The notes beneath the pieces were generated by a model, which ran no database searches, was not told the origin of the DNA, and worked only from the letters and a program-made list of their open reading frames with translations. Below are positions 33,568-42,449 of a stretch of 64,000 nt of DNA, piece by piece; within the stretch, counting starts at the first letter, position 1; each line of letters starts with the position of its first letter. The stretch covers positions 1,908,001 to 1,972,000 of the forward strand of contig NZ_OY776217.1 of NCBI RefSeq assembly GCF_963675455.1, written 5' to 3'. The DNA is from Emcibacter sp. Lineage in GTDB: Bacteria; Pseudomonadota; Alphaproteobacteria; Sphingomonadales; Emcibacteraceae. The translations under genes were made by a program, and so were the position numbers.

Positions 33568-34641
33568 ATGGCTTCGTTCTTAAACTTTATTAAATCCAGC
33601 CTTAGTGAAGACAGCAAAAGAAAAATATGGTCATGGCTGGAACTGTTTGATAGAAAAGTTGCCTTTCTTGTCCATAGGTCGAGGTTTTTATCCCGGGTTA
33701 GGTATTGTCTCAAGCCTGGGGGGTTTGGAGACGAGTTTTATGCATTGCAGAATGGCATAGTAAAATATTACACGGGGCTGAAATTGGTTAAGCATACACA
33801 TGCCTTGCTGCGTCGGAATACTCACCGATTGGAGAAAGGTCTGGTTATGAGGCCCCGGAGAGATGTTTTTGCAGTCGATTTTATAAATGAAACAGTAGAT
33901 TTATACCGTGCTCTGCTGACCAGTCTCGACGAGCCAAATGAGGAAATTTTCTGGGCCCATGATGTTTTGAACGAATATTTTTCTGTGGTCAATATTGAGG
34001 ATAACGTTTCGGTTCAGGCGGCTTATGAAAAGTTTCGGCAGCATCCGGTTGATAAAAAAGACGCGATAAAGAGAGCTCCCTTTCTAAGGAAGAAGGGCCC
34101 AACTATCACCTATGAACAATTTCTTGATCTTTGCAGATATCGACGTTCAGTCAGATGGTTCCTGCAAAAGCCGGTTCCCCGTACACTTCTTGACCAGGCC
34201 TTTGCCGCAGCAGCACTCTCCCCAACAGCCTGTAATCGGCAGTCATATAGTTTCAGGGTGCTCGATGATCCGGAATTGATAGCTAAGGCAAGCGTTATCC
34301 CGGGCGGCGCCGGTGGTTTTAATCACAATATGCCGGTCTATATTGTGGTCACGGGTAAGTTACGCTCTTATGTGAAAAGCTATGACAGACATGCGATCTA
34401 CATTGACAGCTCTCTTGCCGTTATGGCCTTTGTATTTTGCCTCGAGACGTTAGGGCTAGCTTCCTGTATTATCAATTGGGGAGATCATCCGAAAAAAAAC
34501 AAGAGAATGAGCAAGTTGCTTAATCTCGAAGACGATGAAAGGGTGATTACAACCATTGCTGTGGGATATCCGGATCCGACGGGGCTGGTGCCATTCTCGA
34601 CCAAAAAAGAAATCGAATATCTTCGGAGCTATAATAAATGA
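33568..34641 (+). CDS. Nitroreductase-family protein in polysaccharide locus
   Basis: A 357-residue protein with two parts. Residues 1 to about 180 form an N-terminal extension with no recognised motif (basic helices; KHTHALLRRNTHRLEKGLVM). Residues about 185-355 are a nitroreductase domain with the FMN-binding start YRRSVRWF, LSPTACNRQSYSFRVL, a central MAFVFCLETLGLASCIINW and the C-terminal VGYPDP. These enzymes are FMN-dependent dimers. What one does in a polysaccharide block is unclear; redox modification of a sugar or of a cofactor is possible. The ATG at 33568 is preferred to a TTG at 33553. It overlaps the pyruvyltransferase gene by ATGA, so it belongs to the operon. Confidence 0.83.
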   Translation: MASFLNFIKSSLSEDSKRKIWSWLELFDRKVAFLVHRSRFLSRVRYCLKPGGFGDEFYALQNGIVKYYTGLKLVKHTHALLRRNTHRLEKGLVMRPRRDVFAVDFINETVDLYRALLTSLDEPNEEIFWAHDVLNEYFSVVNIEDNVSVQAAYEKFRQHPVDKKDAIKRAPFLRKKGPTITYEQFLDLCRYRRSVRWFLQKPVPRTLLDQAFAAAALSPTACNRQSYSFRVLDDPELIAKASVIPGGAGGFNHNMPVYIVVTGKLRSYVKSYDRHAIYIDSSLAVMAFVFCLETLGLASCIINWGDHPKKNKRMSKLLNLEDDERVITTIAVGYPDPTGLVPFSTKKEIEYLRSYNK

Positions 34642-35780
34642 AGTACACTGAGGTGAAGGGGGTTGGTTGCAACAACAAAGGCGCGTACCTGCTGCTGAGA
34701 ACTGTCATGCAGTGGGGGGAAGGCCAGGGCAATCATGTTTCAGAGCTGGCGGCCGATTTCAGGGCGCTTTCTGCAAGTCAGGCTAGGAACATGGGGATAA
34801 AAAGGTTAACCTGGGCTTATTTCAAATCCTATCAGTGGCCCGGCCAGGTCTTAAATGCTTTGATTTGTTTGGTACCCTCATGGCTCAGACGAAAATACGA
34901 CCTTGTAACGGACAGGGAAATCCAACTGGTTTTGGATGCATCCGGTTTTCTTTACAGTGACCAGTGGGGATCTGCTGGCGCCGAAAGGTTGGTCATGGAC
35001 ATGGAGCGCCGAAAGAAGAGAGGGATAAAATATATTCTTTTGCCCCAGGCTTTTGGTCCTTTCAGTAATTCGAGAACCGTCCGGGCGATGCAATATATTG
35101 CGGAGCATGCAGACCTGATCTATGCGCGGGACAGGGTTTCCTACGAGCATTTGAATGAGATCGGAGCCGTAAATGATCGTGTCAAAATTTCTCCCGACAT
35201 TACAATAGGTTTGGTTCCGGAAAGTAACGTTGCAAGGCAGATGCCCGGGGATACGGCAATTATCCCGAACGTGAGAATGCTTGATAAAGGAAAGGATAGT
35301 GAAAAATATTATCCCTACTTGCACAATGCTATCAAAGAACTCAGAAAAGCAGGTTTTAATCCGTTTTTCCTGATTCATGAGGCTGGCGATGTCAAGATAG
35401 CTGAGGAAATAAATGAACAAATTGACGCCCCGCTTGAAATCGTTGCAGAAGATGATCCGGTTGTCTTGAAAACAATCATCAGGGACCTTCGGTTGGTGGT
35501 CGGGTCCAGGTTTCATGGTTTGGTGAGCGGCTTGTCACAGAGCGTGCCATGTCTTGCAGTTGGCTGGAGCCATAAGTATGAAATGCTGTTTGAGGATTTC
35601 GGGGTTCCGGATAAAATTCTGACCTTGGATAACGATGTTGAATTTGCAAAGCAAATTGATATGTTAAAGGATAGGGAGTACTATTCGGCTTGCAAAAAAG
35701 AAATAGAGCAGCACGCTTTGCAATTAAAAAAGCAGGTGGCTGAGATGTGGAATGAAATTGAGGCATGCATCAACGAATAG
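34638..35780 (+). CDS. Polysaccharide pyruvyl transferase family protein
   Basis: Members of this family (CsaB/WcaK/ExoV-like) add pyruvate ketals from phosphoenolpyruvate to sugars, giving acidic polymers. The 380 residues contain the N-terminal GVGCNNKGAYLLLRTVMQW (a variant of the GxxNxGD start), LVLDASGFLYSDQWG, ILLPQAFGPFSN, IYARDRVSYEHL and the C-terminal VGSRFHGLVSGLSQSVPCLAVGWSHKY, the family hallmark. Coupled by ATGA to the nitroreductase-like gene and overlapping the polymerase gene by 29 bp. Substrate sugar unknown. Confidence 0.9.
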   Translation: MKYTEVKGVGCNNKGAYLLLRTVMQWGEGQGNHVSELAADFRALSASQARNMGIKRLTWAYFKSYQWPGQVLNALICLVPSWLRRKYDLVTDREIQLVLDASGFLYSDQWGSAGAERLVMDMERRKKRGIKYILLPQAFGPFSNSRTVRAMQYIAEHADLIYARDRVSYEHLNEIGAVNDRVKISPDITIGLVPESNVARQMPGDTAIIPNVRMLDKGKDSEKYYPYLHNAIKELRKAGFNPFFLIHEAGDVKIAEEINEQIDAPLEIVAEDDPVVLKTIIRDLRLVVGSRFHGLVSGLSQSVPCLAVGWSHKYEMLFEDFGVPDKILTLDNDVEFAKQIDMLKDREYYSACKKEIEQHALQLKKQVAEMWNEIEACINE

Positions 35781-37095
35781 CGCCGTGAGGACTTGGGATG
35801 GCAGTGATCGTTATCTATTGCTGAGTTGGAGCATATTCTTTTTATTTATCTCTATACCATTTTTTGATGTTTCGGTTGGAATTCTCGCCAAAGCCTTAGG
35901 GTTATATTCAGGCTATGAGGCTCAGGAGAAATTAGCTACCCTGATCCCCGGCATCGTAATCCGGGCAGGTATTTTGGTAGCTGTATTTGCGTCGCTGTTT
36001 TCCAGGGAGCAGGGACATAAAAACCTTTGGTATTTGTATGTTCTGTTAACAGCTTTGTTGGCGAGCGAATATTTCGCTTTTTTCAATCATCAGAGTATTG
36101 GAAATTTATTTTTGGGTCTGACCTACGTCTTCAAAATAATTCTCATCATTACCATTTCCATTTATCTCTTGACTATACATCCCGGTCACTTGCTCTATCT
36201 AAAAGCTGAGACGATAGCGCTCAACGCCCTTCTGGTATATGTATTTGCAATTGTAGTGGGGCATCTCCTGAAATATGAATATGTGACATATGGGGGGCTT
36301 GGAAGTTCCGGATTCCTGATCAGCGGATCTGCGAACAGTGTGTCCTTGGCGTTTCTCATCGGTGCACCTTTTCTGATCAACAGGTTCATCAGGGCTGACG
36401 GCAAGGGAAAAATTTTCTGGAGCTTTATTTATTTGCTCTGCTTGTACGCTTCGATGCTTCTGCTGACCAAGGCCTCAATATTGTCACTGCTGATCATCCT
36501 GGCGGTCAGTCTGCTTTACGGGTTTTCCAGAAGCCGGCTGGGGGTAAAGCTCGTTCTTGTCGCACTCGTGGGGATTTTGGCGGTTGTTTTGATCATCACT
36601 GTGGATTTCAGTTCTCTGACCATTGTCAAGAGGGTGGAGTTTTTGATCGAATATCATGACGGGGCCGTGTGGAAAATCCTGTTGAGTGGACGAGACCGTT
36701 ATATGTTGGCCGCGCAGGACATATTTGTTAATGAGATGCCGGTCTTCCAGCAAATTCTGGGGGCCGGTTACCAGATTCCCAAGGAGGCTATGGAATGGCA
36801 CACCGGGCATGTCCAGGGTGTTGAAGTGGATTTTGGGGACTTGCTGGTTAAATCCGGTTTTGTGGGAGCATTTCTGTACGGGGTTCCCGTTCTTATGATT
36901 TTTCTGAAATCAATTGTGACTTTGTTCCAGAATACCTCTTTCATGCACAAACTGGTGTGCCTTGTTTTTATTTTGATGGTTTTCCAGTCCAGTATCGCAG
37001 GACATGTCTTTATGAGTGGCATGCTTGGGTTTATGATTCCGTTTTCAGTCTTCTTCGTGATAAGGGGGAAAGAGTATTTTGATGGCAAGGCGTAA
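35752..37095 (+). CDS. Wzy-like O-antigen/exopolysaccharide polymerase
   Basis: A 447-residue integral membrane protein with about 11-12 hydrophobic helices and one large periplasmic loop near residues 290-365 (KILLSGRDRYMLAAQDIF... WHTGHVQGVEVDFGDLLVKSG). This topology and the SGRDR / HxxxxQ pattern resemble the O-antigen ligase/polymerase (Wzy_C-like) superfamily. Wzy proteins are poorly conserved, so the call rests on topology, the loop and position between Wzx, Wzz and glycosyltransferase genes. Start could be ATG 35752 or GTG 35785. An O-antigen ligase is the main alternative. Confidence 0.8.
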   Translation: MKLRHASTNSAVRTWDGSDRYLLLSWSIFFLFISIPFFDVSVGILAKALGLYSGYEAQEKLATLIPGIVIRAGILVAVFASLFSREQGHKNLWYLYVLLTALLASEYFAFFNHQSIGNLFLGLTYVFKIILIITISIYLLTIHPGHLLYLKAETIALNALLVYVFAIVVGHLLKYEYVTYGGLGSSGFLISGSANSVSLAFLIGAPFLINRFIRADGKGKIFWSFIYLLCLYASMLLLTKASILSLLIILAVSLLYGFSRSRLGVKLVLVALVGILAVVLIITVDFSSLTIVKRVEFLIEYHDGAVWKILLSGRDRYMLAAQDIFVNEMPVFQQILGAGYQIPKEAMEWHTGHVQGVEVDFGDLLVKSGFVGAFLYGVPVLMIFLKSIVTLFQNTSFMHKLVCLVFILMVFQSSIAGHVFMSGMLGFMIPFSVFFVIRGKEYFDGKA

Positions 37096-38137
37096 GATTT
37101 TACTTGTTTCAAACATGTATCCGAGCGAGCGGGATCCGATATTTGGGGCTTTTGTCGTAAATATTGAGGAGGGGCTGAAGTCTTCTGGCGGTGATGTCGA
37201 AAAAATCGTGATCAAAGGCCGGGCCAGGAATCTCGTTAGCAAAATTGCGGCTTATCTACGTTTTTATTTTCGTATTTTCAAAACCGACCTTAATGCTTTT
37301 GATTTCGTCCATATTAGTTACCCGTCCCATTCGTTCCTGCCCTTTTTCTTTAAACGCAGGGGCAAGGCAAAGATTATTGTAAGGTTGCACGGGCATGACC
37401 TTGTCCCGGAAAAGGAAGAAACCTTTTTTTTCCGGATATTCAGAAGAATTACGCTGGCGGCGTGCGGCAGGGCGGATCTTGTTGTTGTGCCTTCCGCTTT
37501 CTTTGAAAAGGAGTTGTCAAAGTGCATAGAGGTCAACCGTGTCTATACTTACCCGAGTGGAGGGATAGACAGTCAGAGATTTTTTCCGGAGGACAGGAAA
37601 AATGAGGATTTCACAATCGGCTATGTGGGGCGAATAGATCAAATGAAGGGGGTGCCCGTTCTGTTAAAGGCGCTTTCAGAACTGGATATTCCTTTTAAGG
37701 CTATTCTGGTTGGTGCAGGCCCTTTTATGGAAGAGAGTGAGGCACTCCTGAAGCGATACAACTTGTCAAGTAGATGTATATTAGTGGGCGCAATTCCGAA
37801 TAAGGAACTGCCCGAATATTATAATTCGTTCGATGTCTTGGTTTTCCCCACACTTTACCAGGAGAGTTTTGGTAACGTTGCAATTGAAGCAATGGCCTGT
37901 GGTAAGCCTGTGATAGCATCAAGAAGTGGGGCTATTCCCGATTATGTCAGTCACAGATTTAACGGCTATCTGTTTGAGCCGGGTAATGATGAAGAACTTG
38001 CAAGACTTCTGAAGGAATATCATTCTCTGGCGGTGGAGGAGAAAAAAGCTCTGAGTTCGAACGCCAGAAACGTGGCGTTGAAATATGACAGAACAAACTT
38101 ATCGAATGCGTTCTATGAATTTTTGCTGGGGCTCTGA
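37082..38137 (+). CDS. Glycosyltransferase family 4
   Basis: A GT-B retaining glycosyltransferase of 351 residues. The N-terminal domain begins KILLVSNMYPSERDPIFGAF, and VRLHGHDLVPE is the acceptor-side motif. The C-terminal domain contains IGYVGRIDQMKGVPVLLKA, GAGPFMEESEALLK and the EX7E motif ESFGNVAIEAMACGKPVIAS, which binds the nucleotide-sugar donor. Donor and linkage cannot be read. ATG 37082 is preferred over a TTG three bases earlier. It overlaps the polymerase gene by 14 bp and the next gene by one base (TGATG). Confidence 0.93.
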   Translation: MARRKILLVSNMYPSERDPIFGAFVVNIEEGLKSSGGDVEKIVIKGRARNLVSKIAAYLRFYFRIFKTDLNAFDFVHISYPSHSFLPFFFKRRGKAKIIVRLHGHDLVPEKEETFFFRIFRRITLAACGRADLVVVPSAFFEKELSKCIEVNRVYTYPSGGIDSQRFFPEDRKNEDFTIGYVGRIDQMKGVPVLLKALSELDIPFKAILVGAGPFMEESEALLKRYNLSSRCILVGAIPNKELPEYYNSFDVLVFPTLYQESFGNVAIEAMACGKPVIASRSGAIPDYVSHRFNGYLFEPGNDEELARLLKEYHSLAVEEKKALSSNARNVALKYDRTNLSNAFYEFLLGL

Positions 38138-38664
38138 TGTTGGGAAAATTTTTTTTAGTTGTTTACTACGTAATTATAAATAATTTGCCCCATTCAAGAT
38201 ATCTTAAATGGAGCAATTCCATCCGGTTATGGTACCTAAAGAAGATTCTAAAAATCATTCCAGAAATAACTCCGTTGGCGCGATTTGAGAATTCGGTCTA
38301 TATTTCTGACGGTAAGAATGTGTCCATAGGGAAGAATTGTCAGATTAATGAGAATGTTTTTATTCAAGGGGCCCGAATAGGTAATGACGTTCTCATCGCA
38401 CCTAATGTCGCAATTTTATGTTCAAAACATCATTACAAGTCACCCGATATCCCGATCATCCAGCAGGGTGAGGAATGGGACCTTTTCCCTGTAATCGGTA
38501 ATGACGTCTGGATCGGGCGGAATGCGATCATTCTTCCCGGTGTCCGGATCGGTGATGGTGCCGTCGTGGCAGCTGGCGCCGTCGTTTCCAGAAATGTTGC
38601 TCCGTTCGCAGTTGTTGCAGGGGTGCCAGCAGAGAAAATCAATGAACGTACCCATGAAAATTGA
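38137..38664 (+). CDS. Left-handed beta-helix acyltransferase (WbbJ-like)
   Basis: A 175-residue hexapeptide-repeat O-acetyltransferase that probably acetylates the polysaccharide using acetyl-CoA. After a hydrophobic N-terminus (FFLVVYYVIINNL), imperfect hexapeptide repeats run from about 52 (ISDGKNVSIGKNCQINENVF) to 165, including VAILCSKHHYKSPD with the likely catalytic His, IGNDVWIGRNAIILPGVRIG and VVAGVPAEKI. This matches the maltose/galactoside acetyltransferase group. It overlaps the following WecG-like gene by 23 bp. Confidence 0.9.
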   Translation: MLGKFFLVVYYVIINNLPHSRYLKWSNSIRLWYLKKILKIIPEITPLARFENSVYISDGKNVSIGKNCQINENVFIQGARIGNDVLIAPNVAILCSKHHYKSPDIPIIQQGEEWDLFPVIGNDVWIGRNAIILPGVRIGDGAVVAAGAVVSRNVAPFAVVAGVPAEKINERTHEN

Positions 38665-39343
38665 ACCAGTAAATTTTGACGGGGTCAATATCTATCCCTT
38701 TACCGACCTGGAGTCCTGCGCAGATTTTTGTGTTGCAAGCAAGGGGATCGCAGTTTCGGTCAATGCTGAGGCTATTTTGTCTAAAGATGATGACTTTCGG
38801 AAGATCATTAATGAGAACATAGGCTATGCTGATGGAGTAGGAGCCGTCTGGGCGCTCCGGAAAAAAGGGATACGACAGGCAAAAAAAATCCCCGGGGTGG
38901 AATTATGGCTGGCGGTACTGAGGAAATTGCCCGGCTGCAAGGTCTATCTGGTCGGGGCGACGGATGAGGTGATCACTAAAACGGTTGCCAGGCTGACCGG
39001 GGAAATTCCTTCCATCGAAGCGGCTGGCTTCAGAAACGGTTATTTTTCCTCGCCGGAAGAAATGGGGAAACTTAGGGACAATATTGGACGGTTGAAACCT
39101 GATGTGGTTGTGATTGCCATGGGGCAGCCGGCCCAGGAGAAACTGGCAAAAAGCTTGCAGGAGATCCATCCGGCACTATATCTTTGTGTCGGGGGAAGTT
39201 TTGATGTTTTCTCGGGGATAAAGCGGCGCGCACCTAAGGTCTTTGTCAAGCTGCAACTGGAGTGGCTCTACCGGCTGCTGCAGGATCCGAGAAGATGGCG
39301 CAGGTATGTCAATTTATTTAGATTCCTGTTAAAGCTGATCTAG
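38642..39343 (+). CDS. WecG/TagA/CpsF family glycosyltransferase (GT26)
   Basis: Members transfer ManNAc or ManNAcA to lipid-linked GlcNAc in ECA, teichoic-acid linkage unit or capsule synthesis. The 233 residues contain ISVNAEAIL-like strand (VSVNAEAILSKDDDF), YADGVGAVWALRKKG, VYLVGATDEV, VVVIAMGQPAQEKL and LCVGGSFDVFSGIKRRAPK, all family motifs. The ATG at 38642 starts within the acetyltransferase gene; a longer open frame upstream is not family-like. With WecB in the same operon and no WecC, transfer of ManNAc (TagA-like) is more likely than ManNAcA. Last gene before tRNA-Gly. Confidence 0.92.
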   Translation: MNVPMKIEPVNFDGVNIYPFTDLESCADFCVASKGIAVSVNAEAILSKDDDFRKIINENIGYADGVGAVWALRKKGIRQAKKIPGVELWLAVLRKLPGCKVYLVGATDEVITKTVARLTGEIPSIEAAGFRNGYFSSPEEMGKLRDNIGRLKPDVVVIAMGQPAQEKLAKSLQEIHPALYLCVGGSFDVFSGIKRRAPKVFVKLQLEWLYRLLQDPRRWRRYVNLFRFLLKLI

Positions 39344-39379
39344 CCTGATTTCCTGTCGCTTATCAGTGCGGAAAATTTC

Positions 39380-39453
39380 TGGAGCGGGTGAAGGGAATCG
39401 AACCCTCGTCTAAAGCTTGGGAAGCTTTCGTTCTACCATTGAACTACACCCGC
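39380..39453 (-). tRNA. tRNA-Gly (anticodon CCC)
   Basis: A 74-nt tRNA on the minus strand with encoded CCA. Acceptor stem GCGGGTG/CACCCGC, D arm TAGTTCAATGGTAGAA, anticodon loop TTCCCAA holding CCC with stem AAAGC/GCTTT, and T loop GGTTCGATTCC. It lies just beyond the polysaccharide block, in the convergent orientation. Confidence 0.95.
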
Positions 39454-39528
39454 GTCACCAGTCCGGAATCTTCTACCCTCTTTTCAGGGGTGTTTCAACA
39501 ACTCCCTGCACTCACTTGCAAAAACCGA

Positions 39529-39559
39529 CGCGCCCCCTCCCGGAATGGGAAGGGGCGCG
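39529..39559 (-). terminator. Intrinsic terminator of the TonB receptor gene
   Basis: Arms CGCGCCCCCTCCC (39529-39541) and GGGAAGGGGCGCG (39547-39559) pair with one mismatch around a 5-nt loop. On the minus strand the stem is followed by TCGGTTTTTG. It lies 45 bp after the receptor stop. Confidence 0.82.
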
Positions 39560-39603
39560 CCTCTGCCTGACTGCTTTTTAAGGTTGGCCGTTGTGATTAA
39601 AAA

Positions 39604-41736
39604 TCAGAGAGTGGCCTGCAGTCTGATATAGAAGGACCGGCCGGGTTCATTGACCTGGATTTCGGTACCGTCATTGGTATTTTCCCGGTTCAGGTGATTG
39701 GCATAGGTCTTGTCCAGAATGTTGGACACACCGGCCCGTACCGTGATGCCCTTGGTCAGGTCATAGCGACCGAACAGATCAAAGACCGCCCAGCCCGGGG
39801 TTTCCTGAACGTCGCGGCCGCTGCCGGTCATGGCATTGTCATCGACACGGGTCTGGGTCACGGCCCAGCGCATCCGGCCGCCAAGTTCCCAGTCCTGCTC
39901 TTCATATGTCAGGCTGAGCTTGCCTGAAAACGGCGGAATCTGCGGCAGGGGAATATCCAGGTCCTTGTTCTGGCCGCTGGTATAGGCCGCATCGGCCGCC
40001 AGGGTCAGCTTGTCTGCCAGTTTCAGGCTGCCTTCCGCCTCGATGCCCCACAGGCGGGCGTCGATGTTACGGTAGATGAGGGCGCCGTCGCTGACCAGAA
40101 TGCCGTCCTGTCCGCGGGCGTGATCGCGGAAGATATAGTCGTCGACCTCGTCATAATAGGCGGACAGCAACAGGGACCAGTCGTCCCGGCGCAGGCCGTA
40201 ACCGGCGTCGATCTGGTAATGTTTTTCCGGCGCCAGGTTGGGGTTGCCGATCCAGCTCATGTTCATCATCGGAACGTTACCCATATCGCTGGCGATGGAG
40301 CGTTCGGTAATGTCGGCGGTGCGTATACTGCGGCTGACGCCGAAATAGGCGGTGGAGGAAGCGCTGAGGTTATATTCCAGACGCAGCAGGCCGCTGACAT
40401 TATCCTCGGTCTTGTCCTTGGCCGTGACACCGTAATATTTCTGGTACAGCGCGTTGGGAGACCGCAGCATGCCCATGGTGGTCACCTGATCCGCCGCATT
40501 ATGGCTGGTGGAGACATGGTCATAGCGCAGGCCCGCCTTCAGGGTGACTTTCTCCGCCACCGGTGTGGTGCCTTCGATGAAGAAACCGATCTGGTTCACA
40601 TCCACATCCGGGATCAGCACAGCCTGAACGAAATTGAGCATATCCGGGTTCATATCGTTGCCGATCCGCACACCATCCATGTTCCGGTTCTGCAGGTCCA
40701 CACCCACATTGAATTTTGTCTCGCCAGCTTCGAGGTCGGCGACAAATTTTCCGCCGTATGAGGTGGTGGAGGTATCGGCCTCGCGGAACATCATCATGCG
40801 ATCACGAAGCGAGAAATTGTCCATCACATGATCCACGTCGGACCAGTAGGCATTCACATGCACGGCCCGGATCAGAGCGGTGTCGGAAAGATCCTGGTCA
40901 AAGCTGCCGCGCAGGCTGATATTTTCAGACTGTGGGCTGTCCATGCCGGCGCCGGCGAACAGGGCATCCTCGATACGCTCGTAAGACATGCCGACACTGG
41001 CTTCGGTATCCTCGTCCTTCAGGCCGGCTTCGACAGAGCCGCCATATTGTTTGAATGAACTGCGCACTTCCTTGCCGCTGCCGTCTTCATAGTTGCCGGC
41101 GTCCTTGAAATGACCGTTGGTCCGCACGTAACCCGCGCCGACCTTTGCCGATCCATCACCGGACAGGGAGAAAATATCGCCGTTGCTTTCATAACCTGCG
41201 CTGGCGGCGGCTTTCAGGGTCTGGCCTTCTTCAAAGGTCGGGGCCTGGTGCTCAAAGATCACCGTGCCGCCGGTCCCGCCGGGGCCGTATTGCACGGACT
41301 GGTAGCCACGCTGGACGATGACCAGATCCGTGGTCTGGATGTCGCTGTAACTGCTTGGCGGATCCATGCGGTTGGGGCAACCGTTATAGGTGAAAACCCC
41401 GTTGTTGATGATGTTGAGCTGGGTGCGGGCCTGGCCGCGGATGACCGGGTCAATGCCGTGGCCGCCCATGCGGCTACCGTCGACGCCGGGCAGAGAACGC
41501 AGGAAATCGCCGCCATCGGCGGCAGGCAGGGCGCTGGAATTCTTCGGAATGGCGCTGGACAGGGCCGGATTGACGCTGACCTGGCCTTCGACCAGGATTT
41601 CCTCCATATCTGTGTTCGGGGTCACAACCGTGGTCTGGGCCTGTGCCTGAAGAGGCATCAGAACCATTGTGGAAACCAGGGCAGTTGTCAGATGGCAGAC
41701 AGAAACCCGCCGGGAAATATTTTTGATGGTGTACAT
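39604..41736 (-). CDS. TonB-dependent copper receptor (OprC/NosA-like)
   Basis: An outer-membrane receptor of 710 residues, energised by TonB-ExbBD. It has a signal peptide (cleavage near AQA-QTT, about 33), a TonB-box-like segment (MEEILVEGQV), a plug domain (about 55-170) and a 22-strand barrel ending SFYIRLQATL. The plug motifs SRMGGHGIDPVIRGQ and GCPNRMDPPSSYSD are the signature of the copper-receptor subfamily (OprC, NosA), which imports copper. It lies 93 bp downstream of a DUF2946 gene on the same strand, a frequent partner. Copper-dependent regulation is likely but no operator was recognised. Confidence 0.9.
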   Translation of the reverse strand: MYTIKNISRRVSVCHLTTALVSTMVLMPLQAQAQTTVVTPNTDMEEILVEGQVSVNPALSSAIPKNSSALPAADGGDFLRSLPGVDGSRMGGHGIDPVIRGQARTQLNIINNGVFTYNGCPNRMDPPSSYSDIQTTDLVIVQRGYQSVQYGPGGTGGTVIFEHQAPTFEEGQTLKAAASAGYESNGDIFSLSGDGSAKVGAGYVRTNGHFKDAGNYEDGSGKEVRSSFKQYGGSVEAGLKDEDTEASVGMSYERIEDALFAGAGMDSPQSENISLRGSFDQDLSDTALIRAVHVNAYWSDVDHVMDNFSLRDRMMMFREADTSTTSYGGKFVADLEAGETKFNVGVDLQNRNMDGVRIGNDMNPDMLNFVQAVLIPDVDVNQIGFFIEGTTPVAEKVTLKAGLRYDHVSTSHNAADQVTTMGMLRSPNALYQKYYGVTAKDKTEDNVSGLLRLEYNLSASSTAYFGVSRSIRTADITERSIASDMGNVPMMNMSWIGNPNLAPEKHYQIDAGYGLRRDDWSLLLSAYYDEVDDYIFRDHARGQDGILVSDGALIYRNIDARLWGIEAEGSLKLADKLTLAADAAYTSGQNKDLDIPLPQIPPFSGKLSLTYEEQDWELGGRMRWAVTQTRVDDNAMTGSGRDVQETPGWAVFDLFGRYDLTKGITVRAGVSNILDKTYANHLNRENTNDGTEIQVNEPGRSFYIRLQATL

Positions 41737-41829
41737 TTTAATTGATCTCTTGATTTAATTTTTTGTTCAGCAGACGAAACAGATCACTTTCGGAGAGCGA
41801 TCGGACGGTCTGCCGGATGCAGGTAAAAA

Positions 41830-42282
41830 TCAGGAGAAAAGCGGAGGCGCGCGGGGCGAAGCCTTTTTGCTGTAGGGATAGGGAAGAAGCAACTGATCCT
41901 GCAGGGCAACCGGCGTGTGGTCCCGGGACACGATCAGAAGCTGGACCAGTTCGGCCGAGGTCAGCAGGGCCGCGTCAATTTTATGGAATGGCAGGCAGAA
42001 GAGGCAGAGATTGTCAGTTCCGGAGCTGTCTTCCTCGACGGGGTTGCCGTTTTCGTCAAAGGCGATTTTCTTGACCCCGTTGGGGGTACAAAGCACATAG
42101 ACAATCCGATCCGATGACTGGAGTTCATCCAGGGTCTCGTGCACCGAAGACCAGCTTCGGGCGGCGGCAACTGTGCTGAGGATGTTAAAGAACAGGGAGG
42201 CCAGAATCAGAAAAGTTGCCGTGCCCCTGAAAGTCGGGGCGGCACATCTGTTTCTTCCAGTATTACTCGACATATTTAACAT
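41830..42282 (-). CDS. DUF2946-family exported protein
   Basis: A 150-residue protein with an N-terminal signal or anchor (TATFLILASLFFNILSTVAA) and a soluble remainder. The CLFCLPFHK motif (about 91-99) and the C-terminal PRAPP are the conserved marks of DUF2946. Members are usually small, exported, cysteine/histidine-containing proteins next to copper receptor genes, so a copper-handling role is plausible but unproven. It is transcribed toward, and probably with, the TonB receptor gene. Divergent from the radical SAM gene across 167 bp. Confidence 0.75.
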   Translation of the reverse strand: MLNMSSNTGRNRCAAPTFRGTATFLILASLFFNILSTVAAARSWSSVHETLDELQSSDRIVYVLCTPNGVKKIAFDENGNPVEEDSSGTDNLCLFCLPFHKIDAALLTSAELVQLLIVSRDHTPVALQDQLLLPYPYSKKASPRAPPLFS

Positions 42283-42449
42283 GGCATGGCCTTGAATGAT
42301 GACTTTCCTATAATTGATCCCCGATAATAAATCCAGCGAAAAACTTTAGTCTGGAAAGACTGTTTTACTCTTTTCTGGCCTGTTCTGAATTCACGGGAAG
42401 TTGATGGTTTAATAGTTCAATGTCCTGATATACTCCGGGGGATGAAGAG

